DNA of 7,498 bases from the NCBI GenBank assembly GCA_001771055.1, contig MESS01000070.1, positions 14,206-21,703 of the forward strand, given 5' to 3'. Below are positions 1 to 6,209 of the stretch, piece by piece. Position 1 is the first letter of the stretch. Every line of letters begins with the position of its first letter. The notes beneath the pieces are model-generated. The model was not told where the DNA came from. It saw nothing but the letters and a program-made list of their open reading frames with translations, and made no database searches. A program made the position numbers and the translations under genes. Source of the DNA: Caldithrix sp. RBG_13_44_9 (GTDB lineage: Bacteria > Calditrichota > Calditrichia > RBG-13-44-9).

Positions 1-170
1 ATCCTAACAGTGATGTCAGTAATGACGAATTACTTTACCTGCGTTTTGGGCCAGCCCTTCACTTTGGGGAAAAAACCCGCCTGCAGGTAAATGCTGAATT
101 CTCAGATCCTAGTGATTCCGGGCAGGAATCAGTATTCCGGTTACGCTCCCAATTCACGGTTAATTTTTAA
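1..170 (+). CDS. C-terminal end of an outer-membrane beta-barrel protein, possibly a phosphate-selective porin (5' partial)
   Basis: An open reading frame enters from the left edge (first whole codon at position 3) and stops at TAA 168-170, leaving about 55 residues. The last residues read SVFRLRSQFTVNF: alternating hydrophobic and polar residues ending in Phe, the usual signature of the last strand of an outer-membrane barrel recognised by the BAM machinery. An earlier stretch (LLYLRFGPALHFG, then TRLQVNAEF) also alternates like paired strands joined by a short turn. Being directly upstream of pstS on the same strand suggests an anion or phosphate porin of the OprO/OprP kind, but this is inferred from position only. 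The fragment is too short to name a family and could be another barrel, for example a general porin. No terminator hairpin follows the stop. Confidence 0.6.
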   Translation, partial: PNSDVSNDELLYLRFGPALHFGEKTRLQVNAEFSDPSDSGQESVFRLRSQFTVNF

Positions 171-176
171 TCATTT

Positions 177-194
177 TTGTAATCAAATTGTAAC
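177..194 (+). promoter_or_regulatory. Pho-box-like direct repeat upstream of pstS
   Basis: The 18-bp stretch TTGTAATCAAATTGTAAC is two 7-bp half-sites (TTGTAAT, TTGTAAC) separated by 4 bp, an 11-bp period. This is the geometry of the enterobacterial Pho box (CTGTCAT-N4-CTGTCAT/C); each half-site matches that consensus at 5 of 7 positions. It lies 48-65 bp before the pstS start, with a -10-like element beginning 10 bp downstream, where PhoB sites typically replace the -35 element. Binding by the PhoB-like regulator at 6890 is inferred. Confidence 0.6.
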
Positions 195-204
195 ATTGGA
201 TTTT

Positions 205-210
205 TATATT
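205..210 (+). promoter_or_regulatory. Candidate -10 element of the pstS promoter
   Basis: TATATT lies 10 bp after the Pho-box-like repeat, in an AT-rich run; TATTAT at 207-212 is an overlapping alternative. No good -35 hexamer sits at the normal distance, as expected of an activator-dependent promoter. The AT-rich background makes the exact hexamer uncertain. A clear Shine-Dalgarno, AAGGA (231-235), sits 6 bp before the pstS ATG. Confidence 0.4.
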
Positions 211-241
211 ATAAGTCTTAAAAAATGTATAAGGAAAAACT

Positions 242-1219
242 ATGAAAAAATTTATCTTTAATTTAATAGTTGTAATATTTGCTCTGGGATTAATCCTGGA
301 AAAAATTCAAGCCCAGGTTGTGCAAGTGGATCCCAAAATCCCTAAATACAAAAAGGTAATGGGAATCAGCGGCAATGCCAACAGCATCGGCTCGGGTAGT
401 ATGAATAATTTGATGACCCTGTGGCTGGAAGAATTCAAGAAAATTTATCCAATGGTAAATATCCAGATTGAAGGGAAAGGATCGTCAACCGCTCCACCGG
501 CTCTGGTGGAAGGAACAGCCCAATTCGGCCCAATGTCCCGTGCCATGAAGGCTAAAGAGATAGATGGCTTCGAATCAAAATACGGCTTCAAGCCCACTGC
601 TATCCGTACTTCGCTGGATGCCTTGGCTGTCTTTGTTCACAAAGATAATCCAATAAATTGCCTGTCGCTGGATGAAATCGATGCAGTTTTTTCTAAAACC
701 CGTAAGCGCAATTTTAGTAAGGATGTTACCGTCTGGAGTCAGCTCGGACTATCGGGTGAATGGAGCAACAAGCCGATCAGTATTTTCGGCCGGAATTCCG
801 CTTCTGGTACCTATGGTTTCTTTAAAGATCATGTATTGGACAAAGGAGATTTCAAGGATAATGTAAAGGAGCAGCCAGGTTCGGCTTCAGTGGTTCAGGG
901 TATTACTGAGGACAAATTTGCCATTGGTTACAGCGGAATTGGTTATAAAACTTCTGGGGTTAAAACTATATCTTTGTCAGAGAAAAAAGGGGGTAATTGT
1001 TTCGATGGCAGTTATGAAAATGTGATCTCTAACCAGTATCCCTTATCGCGCTATCTTTATATCTACATTGTCAAACATCCTACCCGACCACTTGATCCCC
1101 TGGTAAAGGAATTTATGAAGTTCGTGCTGAGCTATGAGGGACAACAGATTGTCATTAAAGATGGGTATTTACCCCTCACCCCTGATATTATTATGGAAGA
1201 ATTGAAGAATTTATACTAA
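242..1219 (+). CDS. pstS: Phosphate ABC transporter substrate-binding protein PstS
   Basis: Periplasmic phosphate-binding protein that captures phosphate and hands it to the PstC/PstA channel. The 325-residue product starts with a Sec signal peptide (KK at 2-3, hydrophobic core about 4-19, likely cleavage after IQA at 24); there is no lipobox cysteine, so it should be soluble. The mature protein has the PBP-like fold signatures of phosphate binders: a Gly/Ser-rich N-terminal loop (GSGSMNN, 50-56), GPMSRAM (96-102) in the place of the usual S-D/R loop, and RNSASGTYGFF from R184, whose Arg and SGT residues match the phosphate-contacting loop of the family. GSASVVQGI and AIGYSGIGY follow, as in PstS relatives. 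Two cysteines (C140, C253) could form a disulfide. The start is set by AAGGA 6 bp upstream. It is the first gene after the Pho-box-like site. Its length is normal for the family. Confidence 0.93.
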   Translation: MKKFIFNLIVVIFALGLILEKIQAQVVQVDPKIPKYKKVMGISGNANSIGSGSMNNLMTLWLEEFKKIYPMVNIQIEGKGSSTAPPALVEGTAQFGPMSRAMKAKEIDGFESKYGFKPTAIRTSLDALAVFVHKDNPINCLSLDEIDAVFSKTRKRNFSKDVTVWSQLGLSGEWSNKPISIFGRNSASGTYGFFKDHVLDKGDFKDNVKEQPGSASVVQGITEDKFAIGYSGIGYKTSGVKTISLSEKKGGNCFDGSYENVISNQYPLSRYLYIYIVKHPTRPLDPLVKEFMKFVLSYEGQQIVIKDGYLPLTPDIIMEELKNLY

Positions 1220-1254
1220 ACAGCTATGCTTGCTGACCGATCCTGACTCAAATG

Positions 1255-1281
1255 ATCCGATAGCATGGCGTTTAATCGGAT
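1255..1281 (+). other. Hairpin in the pstS-pstC gap
   Basis: ATCCGAT (1255-1261) and its exact complement ATCGGAT (1275-1281) form a 7-bp stem around a 13-nt loop. No T-run follows, so it is not a classical terminator. In many bacteria the binding protein is made in excess over its membrane partners, and a 3' hairpin after pstS could stabilise the upstream message or attenuate readthrough; that role is inferred here. A copy of the related GACCGATCC just upstream (1235-1243) could compete for pairing. Confidence 0.4.
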
Positions 1282-1305
1282 AAATTTCTGTGAAGTCCCA
1301 TTTAC

Positions 1306-3525
1306 ATGATTAAATCGGAACAAACCATTTTTCAAAGAAGAGTTGACCGGGCTAATCGCCGCGCCCGGTTTCTAATCACTATTGGTGGCTATAGTATTAT
1401 AGTCAGTATCGTCGGAATTTTACTGTTTTTAATTTACCAAAGCCTTCCTCTTTCCTTTAAGACCTCGATGAAAGATCTGTTGATCGTTGAACTTCCTCTC
1501 AGGGTAAATAAAACTCAGCTGATTGGCATTGATCAATATCAGGAGATCAGTTATTTCCTGGATGATAAGGGAGAAGCCGCTTACTACAGCATAATAAACC
1601 GGGATTTTTTAACCCGCGATTCAATACAACTTGAAGATGGCGAAAAAATAATTTCACCTGCCAAAGGGAGTCTGAACAAAGAGGTTTTTGCCGTCGGTAC
1701 TGATCATGGCCGGATCATTACTTCCGAAATCCGGATGAATCCTCGATATCAGGATAATCGCCGTTTTATAGAACCATCTCTAAAAATCCTTGATACTTTT
1801 ACAGTTGCTTTACCCCCTGAAACTGAAGTGAATCATATCGAAAAAATTGCCTTCTGCCAGAATGAGGATGGAAATTTATTTTGGAGTTGGTTGGATCACA
1901 CTGGCAATCTCCATTTGAAAATTTATAATTCCGAGGATGATATATCCTTTGATTATCTCCTCACGGAATATCTGGGCAGGGAAAAAGTTTCAACACTTAC
2001 TTTTAGTTACGATGGAGAAAAATTAATCATTGGTTCTCAGACTGGTGAACTTTTTTGGTTTGATCTATCAGATGAGGAAGCAGTTTATCTCCGGCAAAAC
2101 TGGAAAAGCTCCCAATTTGCCATCACCGCCCTAGCTTTCCTGATCGGCAATAGTTCTCTGGTCATTGGTGACCAGACGGGGCTGATTGAGGTCTGGTTTC
2201 CAGTGCGGGATGAAAATGATCAGTTCCGCTTCAAACCCATTCACCAGTTTAAAGAAATGTCAGCTGCAGTGATCCAAATCCTTGGTTCCCCCCGCGACCG
2301 AACTTTTTTAGCAATCGATGAAACCGGTAGAATCCAGCTCAATTATTCCACTTCCAATCAAACCCAGCTGGAATTCAAAAAATCAGATTATCCAGTTGTG
2401 GCAGCTTCCTTTGCTCCCAAAGCTGATGGTATCATCCTGCTTGACCAGAAACAAAAGTTGGGAATGTATCAATTGAAAAATGAGCATCCCGAGGCTACTC
2501 TTAAAACCTTATTCGGGAAAGTTTGGTACGAGGGATATATTCAGCCTGAATTTGTCTGGCAATCAACCGGAGGATCCGACGAGTTTGAAGCCAAGCTGAG
2601 TATTGTGCCACTGATCTTTGGAACTCTTAAAGGGACTTTCTATGCCATGATATTTTCAGTACCGCTTGCACTCCTGGCAGCAATCTATGTTTCCCAATTT
2701 TCCCCCCGCTGGTTGTCACGGATCATCAAACCGACAGTGGAGATCATGGCGGCTCTTCCCAGTGTGGTGATCGGTTTTCTGGCCGGTCTCTATTTTTCAC
2801 CCTTGTTCGAAAAACATCTGATGACTTTAGTTCTTTATACCTTTATCCTTCCGCTTATTTTCCTGCTGAGTATTTTCTTATGGCGATTGGTACCAGAAGA
2901 AAAAAGAATGCGGGTCCCGATGGGTTGGGAACTTTTGTTCGTGATCCCGGTCCTGGGTATATCCAGTCTGGCAGTATTAGGGTTGTCTAATCCAATTGAG
3001 GTTACGCTATTTTCCAGCAATTTTAAGCAGTGGCTTTTTGAAACATCAGGTCAGAATTATGATCAACGTAACAGTATAGTCGTTGGATTTGCCCTGGGCT
3101 TTGCGGTTATTCCCATCATCTTTACCATTTCAGAGGATGCCCTCAGTAATGTACCGAATTCGCTGTCATCCGCTTCTCTGGCTTTGGGAGCTTCCCGCTG
3201 GCAGACCGTCCGGCGGGTAGTGATTCCTGCGGCGGCCGGTGGCATCTTTGCAGCGGTGATGCTCGGCTTTGGCCGGGTCATCGGAGAAACCATGATTGTT
3301 CTAATGGCCACCGGGAATACCCCCATCCTGGATCTTTCACCCTTGAATGGTTTTCGGGCCATGAGTGCCTGCATTGCCGTCGAGATCCCTGAAGCTCCGG
3401 TGGGGGGTACCCTGTACCGGGTGTTATTTCTGATTGCCTTTTTACTTTTTATTTTCACATTTATCATTAATAGTCTGTCTGCTGTCATCGGCGATCGTTT
3501 ACGAAAAAAGTACGCGAGGTTTTAA
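1306..3525 (+). CDS. pstC: Phosphate ABC transporter permease PstC, long form with periplasmic beta-propeller-like domain
   Basis: Inner-membrane channel subunit of the phosphate importer, paired with PstA. At 739 residues it is more than twice the E. coli PstC (about 319). TM1 is at 22-44, followed by a periplasmic region (about 48-425) of recurring short strands with WD40-like units such as TLTFSYDGEKLIIGSQTGELFWFDL (first 9 residues from about 229) and ALAFLIGNSSLVIG. The permease core follows: TM2 433-460, TM3 about 473-495, two additional hydrophobic segments (507-526, 542-560), TM 590-611, the cytoplasmic EAA loop with LALGASRWQTVRRVVIP (from 625) that docks on PstB, then GRVIGETM and a last TM about 704-730. 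The ATG is preceded in frame by TGA at 1291-1293, so it cannot start earlier; the Shine-Dalgarno (GAAG) is weak. GAGGT at the end of the gene serves pstA. Long PstC proteins are known in Gammaproteobacteria; the permease assignment is firm, the propeller fold inferred. Confidence 0.92.
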   Translation: MIKSEQTIFQRRVDRANRRARFLITIGGYSIIVSIVGILLFLIYQSLPLSFKTSMKDLLIVELPLRVNKTQLIGIDQYQEISYFLDDKGEAAYYSIINRDFLTRDSIQLEDGEKIISPAKGSLNKEVFAVGTDHGRIITSEIRMNPRYQDNRRFIEPSLKILDTFTVALPPETEVNHIEKIAFCQNEDGNLFWSWLDHTGNLHLKIYNSEDDISFDYLLTEYLGREKVSTLTFSYDGEKLIIGSQTGELFWFDLSDEEAVYLRQNWKSSQFAITALAFLIGNSSLVIGDQTGLIEVWFPVRDENDQFRFKPIHQFKEMSAAVIQILGSPRDRTFLAIDETGRIQLNYSTSNQTQLEFKKSDYPVVAASFAPKADGIILLDQKQKLGMYQLKNEHPEATLKTLFGKVWYEGYIQPEFVWQSTGGSDEFEAKLSIVPLIFGTLKGTFYAMIFSVPLALLAAIYVSQFSPRWLSRIIKPTVEIMAALPSVVIGFLAGLYFSPLFEKHLMTLVLYTFILPLIFLLSIFLWRLVPEEKRMRVPMGWELLFVIPVLGISSLAVLGLSNPIEVTLFSSNFKQWLFETSGQNYDQRNSIVVGFALGFAVIPIIFTISEDALSNVPNSLSSASLALGASRWQTVRRVVIPAAAGGIFAAVMLGFGRVIGETMIVLMATGNTPILDLSPLNGFRAMSACIAVEIPEAPVGGTLYRVLFLIAFLLFIFTFIINSLSAVIGDRLRKKYARF

Positions 3526-3527
3526 GC

Positions 3528-5192
3528 ATGAGCCAGGCCAGCGGCAACATTAGCTACTTCCGGCAAAAGGGTGATCCTTATGTATTGATGACCAGCCTGG
3601 CACTTTTATTAACCCTGGGGATGGTGGTGTTGATGTTTGGTATCATTCTGTTCCAGGGACTGGGTTTCTTTTGGCCCCGAGATCTGCAGGAGATAACCCT
3701 GAAACAGGGTGAAATCTATCTGGGCGAAATCTGGGAGGAGGAAACTGTACACTTCAAAAATTCGCAGGGGAGACTGATATCCGAATCTGAAATTCAAATT
3801 AAAAAAGGGAATCGGGACCTTTCTGGAAGGGATTTTATCTGGTTTAAAAAGCAAGATATTTCCGATCAGAAATCTCCACCCCTTGCCACCGCTTTCGAGC
3901 GGATGGAATATGGGAATTTTTATGGATATATCACAGGTCTGAATCTGGGAGATAAATTCATCGAAGATTCAGCAGGAAATTTATTCCAACAATCCAGTAA
4001 GGCTCTTGAGAAAGCTATGGCGAACCGGGAAAAAAGAGAGGATCTGGAAAATCAGCTGAATCAGCTGTTAGCTCCTCTGGCAGGCTTGCAGCGGGAGATC
4101 TCTCTGCTGGAAATCGATCATTCCATTGAGCCGGAAGCGCAGGCAAAAAAAATTGATCAGTTACGTATGGAATTGCAGAATTTAGAGCGTAAAATTGAAC
4201 CGGATTATCAAAAATATTCTGGCTTACTTCAAAAAGTAGCAGATGAGAATGAACAACTTTTTCTGCTGGTGCAGACAGCCGAAGGAGCTGAGGTCCATTT
4301 GCCCTTGGAAAAAGTGGTCCGCTTGTATCAACCCAATCGAATGAATATTTTCCAGAAGACCGGATTTTACGCTGGAAAGCTGTGGGAATTTATCGCCGCT
4401 GATCCACGGGAATCCAATACTGAAGGTGGGGTTTTTCCAGCGATTTTTGGTACGGTGATGATGGTGCTGCTGATGTCAATCGCAGTAGTCCCGGTCGGCG
4501 TATTGGCTGCCCTTTATCTCAATGAATATGCCCATCAGGGAACGATCATTCGGTTAATTCGACTTTCGGTCAATAACCTGGCGGGAGTGCCCTCGATTGT
4601 CTTTGGAATTTTTGGATTAGGATTCTTTATCTACATCATGGGCAGTTCCATCGATCAACTCTTTTTCAGCAATAAATTACCTGAACCGACCTTCGGTACC
4701 GGAGGAATCTTATGGGCATCATTAACCCTGGCACTGCTAACTCTGCCGGTAGTAGTAGTGGCCACCGAGGAGGGAATTTTGGCAGTACCCCGTGCCAATA
4801 AAGAAGGTGCTCTGGCACTGGGTGCGACCCGCTGGCAGATGATTCGAAAGATTGTGCTCCCAAATGCCATGCCCGGAATTCTCACCGGACTGATCCTGGC
4901 TATCAGCCGTGGGGCAGGGGAGGTTGCACCATTAATGATCACCGGGGTAGTCAAACTGGCACCGTCATTACCCATTGATGCCAGTTTCCCCTTTCTGCAT
5001 CTGGACCGGAAATTTATGCATCTGGGATTCCACATTTATGATGTCGGATTTCAATCCCCCAATGTGGAAGCCGCCAAACCGATGGTCTACACCACCGCTT
5101 TGCTGTTAATACTCATTGTAATTTTCCTGAATCTTCTGGCCATTTATATGCGAAACCGGTTGCGGAAAAAATATAAGACCGCGGTCTTTTAA
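3528..5192 (+). CDS. pstA: Phosphate ABC transporter permease PstA, long form with periplasmic helical insert
   Basis: Second channel subunit of the phosphate importer. It has 554 residues against about 300 in E. coli. TM1 is at 19-42. A periplasmic region of about 250 residues follows: a strand-rich part containing GNRDLSGRDFIWF, then a charged helical stretch (about 156-244, many Glu/Lys/Leu/Gln) broken by prolines, so probably a helical hairpin or coiled coil. Next come YQPNRMN and DPRESNTEGG, which lead into the permease core: TM2 306-331, TM3 about 352-373, TM4 about 392-413, EAA loop LALGATRWQMIRKIVLP (from about 428), TM5 about 448-470 with GAGEVAPLM, the conserved loop GFHIYDVGFQSPNVEAAKP, and TM6 520-541. 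These motifs closely recall Pseudomonas-type PstA (from memory). The ATG is 2 bp after the pstC stop, with GAGGT at 3516-3520, so coupling is likely. The tail RLRKKY also ends PstC. Confidence 0.94.
   Translation: MSQASGNISYFRQKGDPYVLMTSLALLLTLGMVVLMFGIILFQGLGFFWPRDLQEITLKQGEIYLGEIWEEETVHFKNSQGRLISESEIQIKKGNRDLSGRDFIWFKKQDISDQKSPPLATAFERMEYGNFYGYITGLNLGDKFIEDSAGNLFQQSSKALEKAMANREKREDLENQLNQLLAPLAGLQREISLLEIDHSIEPEAQAKKIDQLRMELQNLERKIEPDYQKYSGLLQKVADENEQLFLLVQTAEGAEVHLPLEKVVRLYQPNRMNIFQKTGFYAGKLWEFIAADPRESNTEGGVFPAIFGTVMMVLLMSIAVVPVGVLAALYLNEYAHQGTIIRLIRLSVNNLAGVPSIVFGIFGLGFFIYIMGSSIDQLFFSNKLPEPTFGTGGILWASLTLALLTLPVVVVATEEGILAVPRANKEGALALGATRWQMIRKIVLPNAMPGILTGLILAISRGAGEVAPLMITGVVKLAPSLPIDASFPFLHLDRKFMHLGFHIYDVGFQSPNVEAAKPMVYTTALLLILIVIFLNLLAIYMRNRLRKKYKTAVF
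5175..5188 (+). other. Perfect 14-bp palindrome across the pstA 3' end
   Basis: AAGACCGCGGTCTT is its own reverse complement and is followed by two more T residues just before the pstA stop. As RNA it can form only a 5-bp stem with a CGCG loop and a TTTT tail, so it is at best a weak terminator or attenuator between pstSCA and pstBphoU. It could also be a chance effect of the codons for KTAVF or a protein-binding site. Confidence 0.35.
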
Positions 5193-5206
5193 AATTAACA
5201 ACCGGC

Positions 5207-5219
5207 TTTATCAGATAAA
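5207..5219. other. Small palindrome in the pstA-pstB gap
   Basis: TTTATC-A-GATAAA is a perfect 6+1+6 inverted repeat in the 71-bp gap before pstB. The loop is too short for an RNA hairpin of this full length, so if functional it would be a dimer-binding DNA site. It is AT-rich and may be chance. Confidence 0.25.
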
Positions 5220-5250
5220 TGAGGACAACTCTTTGATTTTTTCTTAATGT

Positions 5251-5255
5251 AAGGA
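5251..5255 (+). promoter_or_regulatory. Ribosome binding site that decides the pstB start
   Basis: AAGGA is the only good Shine-Dalgarno near pstB. It overlaps the first in-frame ATG (5255-5257), leaving no spacer for it, but sits 8 bp before the second in-frame ATG (5264-5266). This favours a start at 5264, three codons further in. Confidence 0.65.
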
Positions 5256-5263
5256 TGAGAAGT

Positions 5264-6079
5264 ATGGTGGTGAATATTCAGCAGGCAGTATCACAAAAGA
5301 CTGCCGGTTTTCTTACGGATGAGAAGATCGTTATCGAAACCTTGAATTTGTTTTTCTATTATTCTTCCGATTCACCGGCATTGAAAGATGTCAATATCAT
5401 AATACCTCAGAAGAAAGTAACGGCCTTTATCGGTCCCTCCGGTTGTGGAAAATCGACGCTTTTACGTTGCTTTAATCGGATGAATGATCTGATTCCCGGG
5501 ACCTATCATGAGGGTAAAGTTTTAATTGAAGGTGAGGATATAAATAAAACCGGAATTCGCCTGGAACGATTGCGCAATAAAGTCGGGATGGTATTCCAGA
5601 AATCAAATCCTTTTCCCATGAGTATCTGGGAGAATGTGGCTTTTGGACCGAAGGTAAATGGTATAACCGATAATACCGACCTGGATGAAATGGTGAAATC
5701 GGCTTTGATCCAGGCGGATCTCTGGCGTGAAGTGAAGGAGCGCCTGGATCAATCCGCCCTCGATTTATCTGGGGGACAGCAGCAGCGGTTGTGCATCGCC
5801 CGGGCGCTGGCCAATAAACCACATATCATTTTGATGGATGAACCGGCTTCTGCTCTCGATCCGATCTCCACTGGTAAGATCGAGGAAACCATCGATGAAT
5901 TAAAAAATCAATATACTATAGTCATCGTTACCCATAACATGCAGCAGGCGGCCAGAGTCTCGGATTATACTGCATTCATGATGACGGGTGAGATCATTGA
6001 ATTCAATGATACCAGAACACTTTTTACCAATCCGGATAAAAAGTTGACCGAGGAATATATCACTGGAAGATTTGGTTAA
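5264..6079 (+). CDS. pstB: Phosphate ABC transporter ATP-binding protein PstB
   Basis: Cytoplasmic ATPase that dimerises and drives phosphate import through PstC/PstA (271 residues from the chosen start; 274 if the ATG at 5255 is used). All ABC motifs are intact, numbered from 5264: Walker A GPSGCGKST (57-65), Q-loop Gln112 in VFQKSNPFPMSIWENV (a PstB hallmark), signature LSGGQQQR (168-175), Walker B ILMDEP with D192 and catalytic E193, D-loop SALDP, and switch His224 in VTHNMQQA. CFNRMNDLIPG after Walker A is also typical of PstB rather than of other importer ATPases. The N-terminal 20 or so residues before the conserved ETLNLFFYY are poorly conserved, so the start does not affect function. 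It lies 71 bp after pstA and should share the pst transcript. Length is normal. Confidence 0.95.
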   Translation: MVVNIQQAVSQKTAGFLTDEKIVIETLNLFFYYSSDSPALKDVNIIIPQKKVTAFIGPSGCGKSTLLRCFNRMNDLIPGTYHEGKVLIEGEDINKTGIRLERLRNKVGMVFQKSNPFPMSIWENVAFGPKVNGITDNTDLDEMVKSALIQADLWREVKERLDQSALDLSGGQQQRLCIARALANKPHIILMDEPASALDPISTGKIEETIDELKNQYTIVIVTHNMQQAARVSDYTAFMMTGEIIEFNDTRTLFTNPDKKLTEEYITGRFG

Positions 6080-6114
6080 AATTTAAAAATGAATTAAATT
6101 CCCGAAGTCTGGAA

Positions 6115-6141
6115 TTGATAGTCACTTGTCAGAATTATAAT
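6115..6141 (+). promoter_or_regulatory. Candidate promoter for phoU and the response regulator
   Basis: TTGATA (6115-6120; 5 of 6 to the sigma70 -35) and a perfect TATAAT (6136-6141) are separated by 15 bp, slightly short of the usual 16-18. They lie in the 130-bp pstB-phoU gap, about 70 bp before phoU. The same stretch holds TTG-starting 7-mers 11 bp apart (TTGATAG at 6115, TTGTCAG at 6126), a degenerate Pho-box-like arrangement, but the spacing to TATAAT is wrong for PhoB activation. The region is AT-rich, so chance matches are possible. Confidence 0.35.
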
Positions 6142-6209
6142 TGACTAAAGTAAATCAAGTCCGGCATTCGAATGGAAATATAAGTGGTACTAAAAAGTGA
6201 GTTCAATCC

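Noticed and set aside
672..866. Alternative-frame + strand open frame within pstS
   Set aside because: It is internal to the well-supported pstS frame, with no ribosome binding site or family resemblance.
1255..1290. Rho-independent terminator after pstS
   Set aside because: The stem is only 7 bp with a 13-nt loop and no T-run follows, so complete termination is unlikely; kept only as a hairpin.
3063..3488. Antisense open frame of 141 codons opposite pstC
   Set aside because: It lies wholly over the conserved permease core and EAA loop; its translation is rich in Arg, Pro, Ala and Thr without domain character. It is a shadow of pstC codon use.
4655..5035. Antisense open frame of 126 codons opposite pstA
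   Set aside because: It mirrors conserved PstA sequence, has no Shine-Dalgarno or recognisable motif, and sits in the middle of the operon.
5472..5822. Antisense open frame of 116 codons opposite pstB
   Set aside because: It covers the Q-loop to signature region of a clearly intact PstB; composition is that of a reverse-complement artefact.
6115..6132. Second Pho box before phoU
   Set aside because: The first 7-mer matches the Pho half-site at only 3 of 7 positions, and the distance to TATAAT is too short (3 bp) for PhoB-type activation; not listed as its own feature.
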